64,000 nt of DNA from Affinibrenneria salicis (GTDB taxonomy: Bacteria > Pseudomonadota > Gammaproteobacteria > Enterobacterales > Enterobacteriaceae), in NCBI RefSeq assembly GCF_008710095.1, contig NZ_VYKJ01000001.1:806001-870000 (forward strand). Reading direction: 5' to 3'. The notes under the pieces were generated by a model. That model was not told the origin of the DNA. It made no database searches and saw only the letters and a program-made list of their open reading frames with translations. Within the stretch, counting starts at the first letter, position 1. Each line of letters starts with the position of its first letter. Shown one piece after another: positions 39,428-51,583 of the stretch. Position numbers and translations under genes: made by a program.

Positions 39428-40901
39428 TTTGCGCGAGTTACTGGCTCCCTGGGTGCAGCATGCCCCGGAGCGCGCACTGCGTGAAATGACATTAGACAGC
39501 CGCACCGCGGCTGCCGGGGATCTGTTTGTCGCCGTAGTCGGCTACAAAACGGATGGACGGCGCTATATTTCGCAGGCGATTGCGCAAGGGGCGGCTGCCG
39601 TATTGGCCGAGGCGGCGGGAGAGGCGGATAACGCTACCGTGCGTGAGATCGACGGCGTGCCGGTGGTTTATCTGAGCGAGCTGAATCAGCGGCTTTCCGC
39701 GCTGGCCGGGCGTTTTTACCGCCAGCCGGGCGAGAAACTACGCCTGACGGGCGTGACCGGCACCAACGGTAAGACCACGACGACGCAACTGCTGGCCCAG
39801 TGGAGTCAATTGCTGGGCGAAACCAGCGCCGTACTGGGCACCCTCGGCAACGGGCTGTTGGGGCAGACCACGCCGTCGGAAAATACCACCGCCTCCGCCA
39901 TTGCGGTGCAGCAAGCGCTGGCGTCATTGGTTGAGCAGCACGCGACCTTCGCCGCGCTGGAAGTTTCCTCGCACGGTCTGGCGCAGCACCGGGTCGCCGC
40001 GCTGCCGTTCGCCGCGGCGGTGTTTACCAACCTGAGCCGCGATCACCTCGACTACCACGGCGATATGGAGCATTACGAAGCGGCTAAATGGGCGCTGTTC
40101 TCCGAGCATCAGGTCGGCCAGATAATTATCAACGCCGACGATGAAGTCGGCCGCCGCTGGCTCAGCCAACTGCCGGACGCCGTGGCGGTCACGATGGATA
40201 ATAATCTGCAGCCGGGCGGTCATGGCCGCTGGCTGAAGGCGATCGGGGTCGAATACCACAATGCCGGCGCGACCATCCGTTTCTCCTCCGCGTGGGGCGA
40301 GGGCGAGATTGAAAGTCATCTGATCGGCGCGTTCAACGTCAGCAACCTGCTGCTGGCGCTGGCGACGCTGCTGGCGCTGGGTTACCCGCTGCATGAACTG
40401 GTGGCGAGCGCGCCGCGCCTGCAGCCGGTCTGCGGGCGGATGGAGGTGTTCAGCGCGCCCGGCAAACCGGTCGCCGTGGTGGATTACGCCCATACGCCGG
40501 ACGCGCTGGAAAAAGCGCTGTCGGCGGCGCGGCAGCACTGCCGGGGTAAACTCTGGTGCGTGTTCGGCTGCGGGGGCGATCGCGACAAGGGCAAACGACC
40601 GCTGATGGGCGCGATTGCCGAGCAACTGGCCGACCAGGTGGTGATTACCGACGATAATCCGCGCGGCGAAGACGCCGCCGCCATTATTGACGACATCCTG
40701 AACGGGCTGCTGGATGCGGGCCGGGCGCAGGTAGTGCACGGCCGCGCCGATGCGGTGACCCATACGCTGATGCAGGCGGCGGCGCAGGATATCGTGCTGA
40801 TCGCCGGTAAAGGGCATGAAGATTATCAACTGATCGGCAGCCAGCGTCTGGATTATTCGGACCGGGTCACGGCGGCGCGCTTACTGGGGGTGATCGCATG
40901 A
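39414..40901 (+). CDS. murE: UDP-MurNAc-L-Ala-D-Glu:meso-diaminopimelate ligase
   Basis: 495 residues from GTG 39414, overlapping ftsI by 14 nt. The ATP site [10 protein letters not shown] is at residues 115-124, the central substrate block is [13 protein letters not shown], and the diaminopimelate-recognising DNPRGED motif is near residue 415. It adds meso-DAP to the peptide stem in the cytoplasm. The DNPR motif, rather than a lysine-type sequence, fits a Gram-negative wall. Confidence 0.95.
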   Translation: MADRNLRELLAPWVQHAPERALREMTLDSRTAAAGDLFVAVVGYKTDGRRYISQAIAQGAAAVLAEAAGEADNATVREIDGVPVVYLSELNQRLSALAGRFYRQPGEKLRLTGVTGTNGKTTTTQLLAQWSQLLGETSAVLGTLGNGLLGQTTPSENTTASAIAVQQALASLVEQHATFAALEVSSHGLAQHRVAALPFAAAVFTNLSRDHLDYHGDMEHYEAAKWALFSEHQVGQIIINADDEVGRRWLSQLPDAVAVTMDNNLQPGGHGRWLKAIGVEYHNAGATIRFSSAWGEGEIESHLIGAFNVSNLLLALATLLALGYPLHELVASAPRLQPVCGRMEVFSAPGKPVAVVDYAHTPDALEKALSAARQHCRGKLWCVFGCGGDRDKGKRPLMGAIAEQLADQVVITDDNPRGEDAAAIIDDILNGLLDAGRAQVVHGRADAVTHTLMQAAAQDIVLIAGKGHEDYQLIGSQRLDYSDRVTAARLLGVIA

Positions 40902-42259
40902 TTTCGGTTTCTCTGCGTCAACTGACCCAGGTGCTGGGCGCGCAACTGATTGGCGAAGACTGCACGATCGACGCGGTGTCGACGGATACGCGCAAGATTG
41001 GCGCCGGCAGCCTGTTCGTGGCGCTGCGAGGCGAACGTTTCGACGCGCATGACTATGCCGATGATGCCGTCGCGTCCGGCGCCGCAGCTTTAATAGTGAG
41101 TAAGCGCTTACCTGTTGACGTCCCGCAACTGCTGGTTGCCGATACCCGTCAGGCGCTGGGCCAGTTGGCCGCCTGGGTGCGTCAGCAAAGCAAGGCGTAT
41201 GTGGTGGCGCTGACCGGGTCGTCGGGTAAAACCTCGGTTAAGGAAATGACCGCCGCCATCCTGCGTCAGTGCGGCAACGTGCTGGCGACCGCCGGCAATT
41301 TTAATAACGATATCGGCGTGCCGCTGACGCTGCTGCGCCTGACGACGGAACATGATTTCGCCGTCATCGAGCTGGGCGCCAACCATATCGGCGAAATCGC
41401 CTGGACCACCGATCTGACCCGGCCGCGCAGCGCGCTGGTGAATAATCTGGCCAGCGCGCATCTGGCCGGTTTCGGTTCGCTGGCCGGAGTGGCGCAGGCC
41501 AAAGGCGAAATTTTCGCCGGTCTGCCGGTCGACGGCACGGCGATCATCAACGCCGACAGCCATGACTGGCCGCGCTGGCAGAGCACCATCGGTCAGAAAC
41601 GGGTCTGGCGCTTCTCGCCGCAGGCCGGGACCGACATCGATTTTTACGCCAGCGAGACGGCGGTCGACGCGCAGGGCACGCATTTTACGCTGCACTCGCC
41701 GTTCGGCCGGTTGCGGGTGGGCCTGCCGTTGCCGGGGCGACATAACATCGCCAATGCGCTGGCGGCCGCGGCGCTGGCGATGTCGGCCGGCGCAACGCTG
41801 GAAGCGGTGCGCGCCGGGCTGGCCGAACTACAGCCGGTGCCGGGGCGTCTGTTCCCGATAGCGCTGGCGCAGGGCAAACGTCTGCTGGACGATAGCTATA
41901 ACGCCAACGTCGGCTCCATGACCGCAGCGGCGCAAACGCTGGCCGAGATGCCGGGTTTTCGGGTGATGGTGGTGGGCGATATGGCTGAGCTGGGCGATGA
42001 AGCACCGGCCTGTCATCGTCAGGTGGGCGAAGCGGCGCGAGCGGCAGGTATTGATAAGGTGCTGAGCGTGGGAACGCTCAGTGCGTTGATAAGCCAGGCC
42101 AGCGGATGCGGCGAACATTTTCAGGATAAGGCAGCACTCGTCGCCCGTTTAATGGCGTTACTGTCTGAACATGCGGTAATCACCGTACTTATTAAGGGTT
42201 CACGTAGTGCCGCAATGGAGCAGGTAGTACGCGCGTTACAGGAGAATGCAACATGTTAG
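40898..42259 (+). CDS. murF: UDP-MurNAc-tripeptide:D-Ala-D-Ala ligase
   Basis: 453 residues. The P-loop [12 protein letters not shown] is at 106-117, followed by [16 protein letters not shown] and [15 protein letters not shown] and the C-terminal [16 protein letters not shown] motif. It adds the D-Ala-D-Ala dipeptide made by Ddl. It overlaps the murE stop by 4 nt (ATGA). Confidence 0.95.
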   Translation: MISVSLRQLTQVLGAQLIGEDCTIDAVSTDTRKIGAGSLFVALRGERFDAHDYADDAVASGAAALIVSKRLPVDVPQLLVADTRQALGQLAAWVRQQSKAYVVALTGSSGKTSVKEMTAAILRQCGNVLATAGNFNNDIGVPLTLLRLTTEHDFAVIELGANHIGEIAWTTDLTRPRSALVNNLASAHLAGFGSLAGVAQAKGEIFAGLPVDGTAIINADSHDWPRWQSTIGQKRVWRFSPQAGTDIDFYASETAVDAQGTHFTLHSPFGRLRVGLPLPGRHNIANALAAAALAMSAGATLEAVRAGLAELQPVPGRLFPIALAQGKRLLDDSYNANVGSMTAAAQTLAEMPGFRVMVVGDMAELGDEAPACHRQVGEAARAAGIDKVLSVGTLSALISQASGCGEHFQDKAALVARLMALLSEHAVITVLIKGSRSAAMEQVVRALQENATC

Positions 42260-43335
42260 TCTGGCTGGCCGAGCATCTGGTCAAATTTTATTCCGGCTTT
42301 AACGTCTTTTCGTATCTGACGTTTCGCGCCATTGTCAGCCTGCTGACTGCCCTGATCATTTCGCTGTGGATGGGGCCGCACCTGATTGCCTGGCTGCAAA
42401 AATTGCAAATCGGCCAGGTGGTGCGCAGCGAGGGACCGGAGTCGCACTTTAGCAAGCGCGGTACGCCGACGATGGGCGGACTGATGATTCTGACCTCCAT
42501 CACGATCTCGGTGTTGATGTGGGCTTACCCGTCCAATCCCTACGTCTGGTGCGTGCTGTTTGTGCTGATCGGCTACGGCGTCGTCGGTTTTGTCGATGAT
42601 TATCGCAAGGTTGTGCGTAAGGATACCCGCGGGCTGATCGCGCGCTGGAAGTATTTCTGGCAGTCGGTGATCGCGCTGGTGGTGGCGTTCGCCATGTACG
42701 CGATTGGTAAGGATACGCCCGCCACGCAGTTGGTGGTGCCGTTCTTTAAAGATGTGATGCCGCAACTGGGGCTGCTGTATATCCTGCTGTCCTACTTTGT
42801 GATTGTCGGCACCAGCAACGCGGTCAATCTGACCGACGGCCTGGACGGGCTGGCCATCATGCCGACGGTGTTTGTGGCGGCCGGTTTCGCGCTGGTGGCC
42901 TGGGCCACCGGGAATACTAATTTCGCCAGCTATTTGCATATTCCTTATCTGCGTCACGCCGGCGAGCTGGTGATTGTCTGTACCGCTATCGTCGGCGCCG
43001 GGCTGGGCTTTTTATGGTTCAACACCTATCCGGCGCAGGTGTTTATGGGCGACGTCGGCTCGCTGGCGCTGGGCGGCGCGTTGGGCACCATCGCGGTGCT
43101 GTTGCGGCAGGAATTTTTGCTGGTGATTATGGGCGGGGTGTTCGTGGTGGAAACCCTGTCGGTGATTCTGCAGGTAGGGTCCTTTAAGTTGCGCGGTCAG
43201 AGGATTTTCCGTATGGCGCCGATTCATCACCATTATGAACTTAAAGGCTGGCCGGAACCGCGCGTCATCGTGCGCTTTTGGGTAATTTCGCTGATGCTGG
43301 TGCTGATTGGCCTGGCAACGCTGAAGGTACGGTAA
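42253..43335 (+). CDS. mraY: phospho-MurNAc-pentapeptide transferase
   Basis: 360 residues with about ten membrane helices. The family signatures are present: [13 protein letters not shown], the aspartate pair [10 protein letters not shown] (about residue 115), [14 protein letters not shown] and [10 protein letters not shown] near the C-terminus. It transfers phospho-MurNAc-pentapeptide to undecaprenyl phosphate, making lipid I on the inner face of the membrane. It overlaps murF by 7 nt. Confidence 0.95.
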   Translation: MLVWLAEHLVKFYSGFNVFSYLTFRAIVSLLTALIISLWMGPHLIAWLQKLQIGQVVRSEGPESHFSKRGTPTMGGLMILTSITISVLMWAYPSNPYVWCVLFVLIGYGVVGFVDDYRKVVRKDTRGLIARWKYFWQSVIALVVAFAMYAIGKDTPATQLVVPFFKDVMPQLGLLYILLSYFVIVGTSNAVNLTDGLDGLAIMPTVFVAAGFALVAWATGNTNFASYLHIPYLRHAGELVIVCTAIVGAGLGFLWFNTYPAQVFMGDVGSLALGGALGTIAVLLRQEFLLVIMGGVFVVETLSVILQVGSFKLRGQRIFRMAPIHHHYELKGWPEPRVIVRFWVISLMLVLIGLATLKVR

Positions 43336-43338
43336 ACC

Positions 43339-44655
43339 ATGGTGGATTATCAGGGTAAAAAGGTTGTCATTATCGGGCTTGGCCTGACCGGGCTGTCCTG
43401 TGTTGATTTCTTTCTTGCACGGGGCGTGACGCCGCGTGTGATGGATACCCGAATCACGCCCCCAGGTCTGGATAAACTGCCGGAGAACATTGAGCGCCAT
43501 CTGGGCGATCTCAACGAAGACTGGCTGCTGGATGCGGATCTGATCGTGTCCAGCCCCGGTATCGCGCTGACTACGCCGGCGCTGAGCGCCGCCCAACAGG
43601 CCGGCGTGGAAATCGTCGGGGATATTGAACTGTTCTGCCGCGAGGCGCAGGCGCCGGTGGTGGCGATCACCGGCTCGAACGGTAAGAGTACGGTCACCAC
43701 GCTGGTGGGCGACATGGCGCGCGCGGCCGGCTGGGCGGTCGGGGTCGGCGGCAATATCGGCCTGCCCGCGCTGCAACTGCTGCAGCAGGAGTGCCAGCTT
43801 TACGTACTGGAGCTGTCGAGCTTCCAGTTGGAAACCACCAGCAGCCTGCAGGCGGCGGCGGCCACCATCCTCAACGTGACCGAGGATCATTCCGATCGCT
43901 ATCCGCTCGGGCTGCAGCAGTATCGCGCGGCAAAATTACGGATTTATGAAAACGCCAAAGTCTGCGTGGTGAATGCCGATGACGCGCTTAGCATGCCGGT
44001 GCGCGGCGCCGATGAGCGCTGCGTCAGCTTTGGCGTCGATGTCGGCGACTATCACCTGAACCGTCAGCAGGGCGAAACCTGGCTGCGGGTGCGCGGCGAG
44101 CGCGTACTGAATACCCGCGAGATGACGCTGGTGGGGGTGCATAATTACACCAATGCGCTGGCCGCGATGGCGCTGGGCGATGCCGTCGGTATCCCGCGCC
44201 CCTCGATGCTGACCGCGCTGACTCATTTTACCGGTCTGGCGCATCGCTTCCAGCAGGTGTGGAAACGTAACGGCATCCGCTGGATCAACGACTCGAAGGC
44301 GACCAACGTCGGCAGCACCGAAGCCGCGCTGAACGGACTGCAGGTGGAAGGCACGCTGCATCTGCTGCTGGGCGGCAACGGCAAATCCGCCGATTTTTCG
44401 CCGCTGAGTCAGTATCTACAGGGCGATAATATTCGGCTGTACTGTTTCGGCCGCGACGGCGATCAACTGCTGGCTCTGCGCCCCGATCGGGCGGAACGCT
44501 TCCAGACGATGGAACAGGCCATGCGGGTCATCGCCTCGCGCGTGGCGGCCGGCGATATGGTGCTGCTGTCTCCCGCCTGCGCCAGTCTCGATCAGTTCCG
44601 CAGTTTTGAACAGCGCGGCGACGAGTTCGCCCGTCTGGCGGAGGAGCTCGGCTGA
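43339..44655 (+). CDS. murD: UDP-MurNAc-L-alanine:D-glutamate ligase
   Basis: 438 residues. The N-terminal Rossmann start is [17 protein letters not shown], the ATP loop [13 protein letters not shown] is at 111-123, and further motifs are [13 protein letters not shown] and [17 protein letters not shown]. It adds D-glutamate to UDP-MurNAc-L-Ala. It follows mraY by 3 nt and its stop overlaps the ftsW start. Confidence 0.95.
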   Translation: MVDYQGKKVVIIGLGLTGLSCVDFFLARGVTPRVMDTRITPPGLDKLPENIERHLGDLNEDWLLDADLIVSSPGIALTTPALSAAQQAGVEIVGDIELFCREAQAPVVAITGSNGKSTVTTLVGDMARAAGWAVGVGGNIGLPALQLLQQECQLYVLELSSFQLETTSSLQAAAATILNVTEDHSDRYPLGLQQYRAAKLRIYENAKVCVVNADDALSMPVRGADERCVSFGVDVGDYHLNRQQGETWLRVRGERVLNTREMTLVGVHNYTNALAAMALGDAVGIPRPSMLTALTHFTGLAHRFQQVWKRNGIRWINDSKATNVGSTEAALNGLQVEGTLHLLLGGNGKSADFSPLSQYLQGDNIRLYCFGRDGDQLLALRPDRAERFQTMEQAMRVIASRVAAGDMVLLSPACASLDQFRSFEQRGDEFARLAEELG

Positions 44656-45857
44656 TGACATTTTCCGGTGCGGGCGTGGTGGAACGGCTAAAAAGCTGGG
44701 TCATGGGGACGCGGGAGAGCGATTCGCTCAGCTACGTGCTGTACGACCGGACCCTGCTTTGGCTAACGTTCGGCCTCGCCGTTATCGGATTCGTGATGGT
44801 GACGTCGGCGTCAATGCCCGTGGGTCAGCGGTTGGCCAGCGATCCGTTTTTATTCGCTAAACGCGATGCGCTCTATCTGGGGCTGGCGTTCGCTTTATCG
44901 CTGGTTACCCTGCGCATTCCGATGGATACCTGGCAGCGCTACAGCGGCGTGCTGCTGCTGCTGGCGATGGTGATGCTGTTGGTGGTGCTGGTGGTCGGCA
45001 GCTCGGTGAACGGCGCCTCGCGCTGGATCGCTTTCGGGCCGCTGCGTATTCAGCCGGCGGAACTGTCGAAACTGGCGCTGTTTTGCTACCTCTCCAGCTA
45101 TATGGTGCGCAAGGTCGACGAAGTGCGCAACAATTTCTGGGGCTTCTGTAAACCGATGGGCGTGATGGTGGTGCTGGCGGTGCTGCTGCTGGCGCAGCCG
45201 GACCTCGGCACGGTGGTGGTGCTGTTTATCACCACGCTGGCGATGCTGTTCCTGGCCGGCGCCCGGATGTGGCAATTTCTGGCGATTATCGGCTGCGGCA
45301 TCTTCGCCGTGGGGCTGTTGATTGTGGCGGAGCCGTACCGTATGCGCCGCGTGACTTCGTTCTGGAATCCGTGGGACGATCCGTTCGGCAGCGGCTATCA
45401 GCTGACCCAGTCGCTGATGGCGTTTGGCCGCGGCGAACTGTGGGGACAGGGGCTGGGAAACTCGGTGCAGAAACTGGAATATTTGCCGGAGGCGCACACC
45501 GACTTTATTTTCTCTATTTTGGGCGAGGAACTTGGCTATATCGGTGTGGTTTTGGCGTTGTTAATGATATTCTTCGTCGCTTTTCGCGCCATGTCGATCG
45601 GCCGGCGGGCGCTGGAGATTAATCAGCGCTTTTCCGGCTTTCTGGCCTGTTCGATCGGTATCTGGTTTAGCTTCCAGACGCTGGTGAATGTCGGCGCGGC
45701 GGCCGGCATGCTGCCGACCAAAGGTTTGACGCTGCCGCTGATTAGTTACGGCGGTTCGAGTCTGATCATTATGTCGACGGCGATCGTGCTATTGCTGCGG
45801 ATTGATTATGAAACGCGCCTGACTATGGCGCAGGCGTTTACAAGGAGTGCCCGATGA
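44655..45857 (+). CDS. ftsW: septal peptidoglycan polymerase (SEDS family)
   Basis: 400 residues with ten predicted helices. SEDS features are clear: [48 protein letters not shown] (with the conserved Asp/Glu) and the closing [10 protein letters not shown]. It polymerises lipid II at the septum with FtsI. The N-terminal cytoplasmic part is shorter than in E. coli by about 14 residues. It overlaps murD by one base and murG by four. Confidence 0.95.
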   Translation: MTFSGAGVVERLKSWVMGTRESDSLSYVLYDRTLLWLTFGLAVIGFVMVTSASMPVGQRLASDPFLFAKRDALYLGLAFALSLVTLRIPMDTWQRYSGVLLLLAMVMLLVVLVVGSSVNGASRWIAFGPLRIQPAELSKLALFCYLSSYMVRKVDEVRNNFWGFCKPMGVMVVLAVLLLAQPDLGTVVVLFITTLAMLFLAGARMWQFLAIIGCGIFAVGLLIVAEPYRMRRVTSFWNPWDDPFGSGYQLTQSLMAFGRGELWGQGLGNSVQKLEYLPEAHTDFIFSILGEELGYIGVVLALLMIFFVAFRAMSIGRRALEINQRFSGFLACSIGIWFSFQTLVNVGAAAGMLPTKGLTLPLISYGGSSLIIMSTAIVLLLRIDYETRLTMAQAFTRSAR

Positions 45858-46921
45858 GCGGCGAAGGCAAGCGTTTGATGGTGATGGCGGGCGGAACCGG
45901 GGGCCATGTGTTCCCCGGCCTGGCGGTCGCACATCACCTGATGGCGCAGGGCTGGCAGGTACGCTGGCTCGGTACCGCCGATCGGATGGAAGCCGATTTG
46001 GTGCCTAAACACGGTATCGACATCGATTTTATTCGTATTTCCGGGCTGCGCGGCAAAGGAATAATGGCCCTGCTGGGCGCGCCGTGGCGTATTTTTCGCG
46101 CGGTGCGTCAGGCGCGGGCCATTATGCGCAGCTACCGGCCCGACGTGGTGCTCGGCATGGGCGGCTACGTTTCCGGTCCCGGCGGCCTGGCGGCCTGGCT
46201 GTGCGGTATCCCGGTGGTGCTGCATGAGCAAAACGGCATTGCCGGTCTGACCAATCGCTGGCTGTCGCGTATCGCGAAGACGGTGCTGCAGGCGTTTCCC
46301 GGCGCCTTCCCGCGCGCGGCCGTGGTCGGCAACCCGGTGCGCACCGACGTGCTGGCGCTGGATCGGCCGGAAGCGCGTTTTGCCGCGCACGACGGCCCGA
46401 TTCGCGTGCTGGTGGTCGGCGGCAGTCAGGGCGCGCGCGTGCTGAACCAGACGATGCCGGGCGTCGCGGCGCAGCTGGGCGATCGGGTGACGCTGTGGCA
46501 TCAGTCCGGCAAGGGCAACCAGCAGAGCGTACGCCAGGCCTATGCGCAGGCGGGCCAGCCGCAGCATAAAGTGACGGAATTTATCGATGATATGGCCGCC
46601 GCCTACGCGTGGGCGGATGTGGTGGTGTGTCGCTCCGGCGCGCTGACGGTGAGCGAAATCGCGGCGGCGGGGCTGCCGGCGCTGTTTGTGCCGTTTCAGC
46701 ATAAGGACCGCCAGCAATACTGGAATGCGCTGCCGCTGGAACAGGCGGGCGCCGCCAAAATTATCGAACAGCCGCAGCTTAGCGTTGCGGCCGTCAGCCA
46801 GACGCTGGCGGCGTGGGATCGTCCTGCGCTGCTGGAAATGGCGAAAAAAGCCCGCGCGGTGGCCATCCCGGATGCGACCGAGCGCGTGGCGAGCGAAGTG
46901 AGCAAGGCGGCCCGCGGATAA
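45854..46921 (+). CDS. murG: lipid II-forming UDP-GlcNAc transferase
   Basis: 355 residues of the GT-B fold. The glycine-rich N-terminal loop [17 protein letters not shown], then [34 protein letters not shown] and the UDP-GlcNAc signature [19 protein letters not shown]. It converts lipid I to lipid II at the cytoplasmic membrane face. The gene is followed by 67 nt before murC, the longest gap up to this point in the cluster. Confidence 0.95.
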   Translation: MSGEGKRLMVMAGGTGGHVFPGLAVAHHLMAQGWQVRWLGTADRMEADLVPKHGIDIDFIRISGLRGKGIMALLGAPWRIFRAVRQARAIMRSYRPDVVLGMGGYVSGPGGLAAWLCGIPVVLHEQNGIAGLTNRWLSRIAKTVLQAFPGAFPRAAVVGNPVRTDVLALDRPEARFAAHDGPIRVLVVGGSQGARVLNQTMPGVAAQLGDRVTLWHQSGKGNQQSVRQAYAQAGQPQHKVTEFIDDMAAAYAWADVVVCRSGALTVSEIAAAGLPALFVPFQHKDRQQYWNALPLEQAGAAKIIEQPQLSVAAVSQTLAAWDRPALLEMAKKARAVAIPDATERVASEVSKAARG

Positions 46922-46988
46922 CTGAATTCCGGCGGGCTTACCGGGCGAGACGAGTCGCCCGATAATAGACAAGGTAACGATAAAAGAA

Positions 46989-48449
46989 GTGAATACTCAA
47001 CAACTGGCGAAACTGCGTTCAATCGTGCCCGAGATGCGTCGCGTCCGGCACATCCATTTTGTCGGCATCGGTGGTGCCGGCATGGGCGGTATCGCCGAAG
47101 TGTTGGCCAATGAAGGTTATCAGATCAGCGGATCGGACCTGGCGCCGAACGCGGTGACGCAACAGCTGACGGAGCTGGGCGCGCAGATTTATTTCCATCA
47201 TCGTCCGGAAAATGTGCTGGACGCCAGCGTGGTGGTGGTGTCTAGCGCGATCCCGGCGGATAACCCGGAGATTGTCGCGGCGCATGAGGCCCGCATTCCG
47301 GTGATCCGGCGCGCGGAAATGCTGGCGGAACTGATGCGTTTTCGCCACGGCATCGCTATCGCCGGCACGCACGGTAAAACGACGACCACGGCGATGGTGA
47401 CCAGCATTTACGCCGAGGCGGGACTGGACCCGACCTTTGTCAACGGCGGGCTGGTGAAAGCGGCCGGCACGCATGCGCGGCTCGGCTCCAGTCGTTACCT
47501 GATTGCTGAAGCGGATGAGAGCGACGCGTCGTTCCTGCATCTGCAGCCGATGGTGGCGATTGTGACCAATATCGAAGCCGATCACATGGAGACCTACCAT
47601 GGCGACTTTGAGAACCTGAAGCAGACGTTTATCAGCTTCCTGCACAATCTGCCGTTTTACGGCCGCGCGGTGATGTGCGTCGACGATAACGTGATTCGCG
47701 AACTGTTGCCGCGCGTGGGGCGCCACATCACCACTTATGGCTTCAGCGATGACGCCGATGTGCGGGTCGCCGATTATCGGCAGACCGGCGCCCAGGGGCA
47801 TTTTACGCTGGTGCGTCAGGATAAGCCGCTGCTGCAGGTGACGCTCAACGCGCCGGGCCGTCACAACGCGCTGAATGCGGCGGCGGCCGTAGCGGTGGCG
47901 ACCGAGGAAGGGATCGACGATGACGCGATTCTGCGCGCGCTGGCGGGGTTCGCCGGCACCGGGCGCCGCTTCGACTTCCTGGGCGAGTTCCCGCTGTCGC
48001 CGGTCAACGGCAAATCCGGCAGCGTGATGCTGGTGGATGACTATGGGCACCACCCGACGGAAGTGGATGCGACCATCAAAGCGGCGCGGGCCGGCTGGCC
48101 GGATAAGCGTCTGGTCATGGTGTTTCAGCCCCATCGCTACACGCGCACCCGCGACCTGTACGACGACTTCGCCAACGTGCTGTCGCAGGTCGACGTTCTG
48201 CTGGTGCTGGACGTGTATTCCGCGGGAGAAACGCCGATTCCCGGCGCGGACAGCCGCTCGCTGTGCCGCACCATCCGCGGCCGGGGTCGGATTGATCCTA
48301 TTTTGGTCTCGGAAGCGGATACTTTGCCGGAATTATTGTCACAGGCGCTAAACCCGGGCGATCTGGTCCTGATGCAGGGCGCGGGCAATATTGGCCGACT
48401 GTCGCGCAGTCTGGCCGATAACCGCCTGCAGCCGCAGATAACGCAGTGA
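46989..48449 (+). CDS. murC: UDP-MurNAc:L-alanine ligase
   Basis: 486 residues from GTG 46989. The Rossmann start is [18 protein letters not shown], the ATP loop [13 protein letters not shown] is at residues 125-137, and later motifs include [20 protein letters not shown] and [11 protein letters not shown]. It attaches the first amino acid, L-alanine, to UDP-MurNAc. Its stop overlaps the ddlB upstream region. Confidence 0.95.
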   Translation: MNTQQLAKLRSIVPEMRRVRHIHFVGIGGAGMGGIAEVLANEGYQISGSDLAPNAVTQQLTELGAQIYFHHRPENVLDASVVVVSSAIPADNPEIVAAHEARIPVIRRAEMLAELMRFRHGIAIAGTHGKTTTTAMVTSIYAEAGLDPTFVNGGLVKAAGTHARLGSSRYLIAEADESDASFLHLQPMVAIVTNIEADHMETYHGDFENLKQTFISFLHNLPFYGRAVMCVDDNVIRELLPRVGRHITTYGFSDDADVRVADYRQTGAQGHFTLVRQDKPLLQVTLNAPGRHNALNAAAAVAVATEEGIDDDAILRALAGFAGTGRRFDFLGEFPLSPVNGKSGSVMLVDDYGHHPTEVDATIKAARAGWPDKRLVMVFQPHRYTRTRDLYDDFANVLSQVDVLLVLDVYSAGETPIPGADSRSLCRTIRGRGRIDPILVSEADTLPELLSQALNPGDLVLMQGAGNIGRLSRSLADNRLQPQITQ

Positions 48450-48457
48450 GGAACATC

Positions 48458-49387
48458 ATGACAGAGAAAGTCGCAGTTTTACTGGGTGGAACCTCTGCCG
48501 AACGTGATGTCTCCCTGCAGTCCGGTCAGGCGGTGCTGGCGGGGCTGAGAGACGCGGGGATCGATGCGTACGCGGTCGACCCGCGTGATTTTCCGGTGAC
48601 GGAGCTGAAAACGGCGGGGTTCGACAAAGTGTTTATCGCCCTGCACGGTCGCGGCGGCGAAGATGGCACGCTGCAGGGGGTGCTGGAGTTTTTACGGTTG
48701 CCCTACACCGGCAGCGGCGTAATGGCCTCGGCGCTGACCATGGACAAGCTGCGCAGCAAGATGGTGTGGCAGGCGGCGGGGCTGCCGGTGGCGCCTTATG
48801 TGCTGATTCAGCGCCGGCAGTTCGCCGACGGCGAGTGGGCGACGGCGCTGGCGCCGCAGATTGCGGCGCTTGGGCTGCCGCTGATCGTGAAGCCGAGCCG
48901 CGAAGGCTCCAGCGTCGGGATGAGCAAGGTCGATCGGGCCGACGAGCTGGCCGCTGCGCTGGATGAAGCCTTCCGTCATGACGACGATGTCCTGGTGGAA
49001 AAATGGTTGAGCGGTCCGGAGTTTACCGTCGCCATTCTCGGGGATGACGTGTTGCCGTCGATCCGCATCCAGGCGGCGGCCTCGGCCACCTTTTATGACT
49101 ATGACGCGAAGTATCTGTCGGATGAGACGCAGTATTTTTGTCCGGCCGGTTTAGCGCCGCGGCAGGAAGCGCAATTGGCGCAGCTGGCGCGGGATGCATA
49201 TTGCGCGTTGGATTGTCGCGGCTGGGGACGGGTGGACGTGATGCAGGACGGCGACGGCGCGTTTTACCTGCTGGAGGTGAATACCTCGCCGGGTATGACC
49301 AGCCACAGTCTGGTGCCGATGGCGGCGCGTCAGCGAGGGATGAGCTTCTCGCAACTGGCGGCGCGCATTCTGGAACTGGCCGACTGA
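48458..49387 (+). CDS. ddlB: D-alanine:D-alanine ligase
   Basis: 309 residues from ATG 48458 ([20 protein letters not shown]); a GTG 12 nt earlier overlaps murC and is less likely. ATP-grasp motifs are visible: [51 protein letters not shown] and the metal-binding [16 protein letters not shown]. It makes the D-Ala-D-Ala dipeptide for MurF. It precedes ftsQ by 1 nt. Confidence 0.95.
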   Translation: MTEKVAVLLGGTSAERDVSLQSGQAVLAGLRDAGIDAYAVDPRDFPVTELKTAGFDKVFIALHGRGGEDGTLQGVLEFLRLPYTGSGVMASALTMDKLRSKMVWQAAGLPVAPYVLIQRRQFADGEWATALAPQIAALGLPLIVKPSREGSSVGMSKVDRADELAAALDEAFRHDDDVLVEKWLSGPEFTVAILGDDVLPSIRIQAAASATFYDYDAKYLSDETQYFCPAGLAPRQEAQLAQLARDAYCALDCRGWGRVDVMQDGDGAFYLLEVNTSPGMTSHSLVPMAARQRGMSFSQLAARILELAD

Positions 49388-49388
49388 T

Positions 49389-50258
49389 ATGTCGCAGGCG
49401 GCACTGAACACGCGCGGCCGTGGCCCGGAACGCCAGGGGACGCGGCGCAGCAATGGCGGTCAGCTGGCGGGCGTGATTTTCATGCTGATGGTGCTGGGCA
49501 CCATCGTATGGGGCGGCTGGATGGTGGTGGAGTGGATGAAAGACGCCAGTCGTCTGCCGCTCTCTCGCCTGGTGATGACCGGGGAGCGGCATTACACCAC
49601 CAACGACGATATCCGTCAGGCGATCCTGGCGCTGGGCGCGCCGGGTACGTTTATGACTCAGGACGTCGACGTTATCCAGCAGCAGATCGAACGTCTGCCG
49701 TGGGTTAAGCAGGCCAGCGTACGTAAGCAGTGGCCGGACGAACTGAAGATCCATCTGGTGGAGTATGTGCCGGCGGCGCGCTGGAACGATTTACAGATGG
49801 TGGACGCCGACGGCAACGCCTTTAGCGTGCCGGCGGAGCGGATTCGGAACATGAAGATGCCGCTGCTGTACGGACCCGAAGGCGGCGAAAAAGAGGTGCT
49901 GGAGGGGTATCGCACCATGAGTCAGGCGCTGGCGTCGGCCAGGCTGAACCTTAAAATGGTGGCGATGAGCGCTCGTCACTCCTGGCAGCTGGCGCTGGAC
50001 AACGATATCCGGCTGGAGCTGGGCCGGGATGAGCGCACCCGGCGCCTGCAGCGTTTTCTTGAGCTTTATCCGCTGCTGCAGCGTCAGGCGCAGAACGATA
50101 GCAAACGAATCGGCTATGTCGATTTGCGTTATGACACTGGGGCGGCAGTCGGTTGGGCCCCGGCCTTTATCGATCAGGTACAGGGTGTTGGTCAGCAGGA
50201 AGACAACCGGCAAGACAGTCATCAGCAACAGAATCAGGCACAGGCTAAACAACAATGA
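49389..50258 (+). CDS. ftsQ: cell division protein FtsQ
   Basis: 289 residues. A basic cytoplasmic N-terminus, one membrane segment (about residues 26-46, [20 protein letters not shown]), a POTRA domain ([20 protein letters not shown]) and the beta domain ([37 protein letters not shown]). The C-terminal tail is glutamine-rich. It recruits FtsL and FtsB to the divisome. Its stop overlaps the ftsA start (ATGA). Confidence 0.94.
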   Translation: MSQAALNTRGRGPERQGTRRSNGGQLAGVIFMLMVLGTIVWGGWMVVEWMKDASRLPLSRLVMTGERHYTTNDDIRQAILALGAPGTFMTQDVDVIQQQIERLPWVKQASVRKQWPDELKIHLVEYVPAARWNDLQMVDADGNAFSVPAERIRNMKMPLLYGPEGGEKEVLEGYRTMSQALASARLNLKMVAMSARHSWQLALDNDIRLELGRDERTRRLQRFLELYPLLQRQAQNDSKRIGYVDLRYDTGAAVGWAPAFIDQVQGVGQQEDNRQDSHQQQNQAQAKQQ

Positions 50259-51511
50259 TCAAGTCGACGGACAGAAAACTGGTAGTTGGGCTGGAAATCG
50301 GTACAGCAAAAGTCGCTGCGCTGGTAGGGGAGGTTCTGCCCGATGGCATGGTCAACATTATCGGTGTTGGCAGCTGTCCCTCGCGCGGTATGGATAAAGG
50401 CGGCGTCAACGATCTGGAGTCGGTGGTCAAGTGCGTACAGCGCACCATTGATCAGGCCGAGTTGATGGCCGATTGCCAGATTTCCTCGGTCTATCTGGCG
50501 CTGTCCGGCAAACACATTAGCTGCCAGAACGAAATCGGCATGGTGCCGATTTCCGAAGAAGAAGTGACGCAGGAAGACGTGGAAAACGTGGTGCACACCG
50601 CCAAGTCGGTGCGTGTGCGCGATGAACATCGCATTTTGCACGTTATTCCGCAGGAATATGCCATCGACTATCAGGAAGGCATTAAGAATCCGGTCGGGCT
50701 GTCGGGCGTGCGTATGCAGGCTAAGGTGCATCTGATTACCTGCCACAATGATATGGCGAAGAATATCGTGAAAGCGGTCGAACGCTGCGGGCTGAAGGTC
50801 GATCAACTGATCTTCGCCGGCCTGGCCTCCAGCTATGCGGTGCTCACCGAAGACGAACGCGAGCTGGGCGTCTGCGTCGTGGATATCGGCGGCGGCACGA
50901 TGGATATCGCGGTGTATACCGGCGGCGCGCTGCGCCACACCAAAGTGATCCCCTATGCGGGCAATGTGGTGACCAGCGATATCGCCTATGCTTTCGGCAC
51001 GCCGCCGACCGACGCCGAAGCGATTAAGGTGCGTCATGGCTGCGCGCTGGGCTCGATCGTCAGCAAAGATGAAAGCGTGGAAGTGCCGAGCGTTGGCGGC
51101 CGGCCGCCGCGCAGTTTGCAGCGGCAGACGCTGGCCGAAGTGATTGAGCCCCGTTACACCGAATTGCTGAATCTGGTGAACGACGAAATTTTACAGTTGC
51201 AGGAGCAGTTACGTCAGCAGGGCGTGAAGCATCATCTGGCGGCCGGTATCGTGCTGACAGGCGGCGCCGCGCAGATTGACGGGTTGGCCGCCTGCGCCCA
51301 GCGCGTATTCCATACGCAAGTGCGCATTGGTCAGCCGCTAAATATTACAGGCTTAACGGATTATGCACAGGAACCCTACTACTCAACGGCGGTCGGGTTG
51401 CTGCATTACGGTAAAGAGTCTCACCTGGGTGGTGAGCATGAAGCAGAGAAACGCGCCTCAGTCGGCAGCTGGTTTAAACGTATCAATAGCTGGTTGAGAA
51501 AAGAATTTTAA
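50255..51511 (+). CDS. ftsA: actin-like division protein FtsA
   Basis: 418 residues. Actin-fold nucleotide motifs are [18 protein letters not shown] at the N-terminus, [18 protein letters not shown] near residue 210 and [14 protein letters not shown] near 330. The C-terminal amphipathic helix [14 protein letters not shown] tethers the protein to the membrane. It anchors FtsZ filaments and signals to FtsW/FtsI. Confidence 0.95.
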   Translation: MIKSTDRKLVVGLEIGTAKVAALVGEVLPDGMVNIIGVGSCPSRGMDKGGVNDLESVVKCVQRTIDQAELMADCQISSVYLALSGKHISCQNEIGMVPISEEEVTQEDVENVVHTAKSVRVRDEHRILHVIPQEYAIDYQEGIKNPVGLSGVRMQAKVHLITCHNDMAKNIVKAVERCGLKVDQLIFAGLASSYAVLTEDERELGVCVVDIGGGTMDIAVYTGGALRHTKVIPYAGNVVTSDIAYAFGTPPTDAEAIKVRHGCALGSIVSKDESVEVPSVGGRPPRSLQRQTLAEVIEPRYTELLNLVNDEILQLQEQLRQQGVKHHLAAGIVLTGGAAQIDGLAACAQRVFHTQVRIGQPLNITGLTDYAQEPYYSTAVGLLHYGKESHLGGEHEAEKRASVGSWFKRINSWLRKEF

Positions 51512-51583
51512 TGTTTATCGAAAGAGATCGTATCGCAAAACGATTATGATCCCGAAGTTACAGGCACAAAACGGAGAGAAACT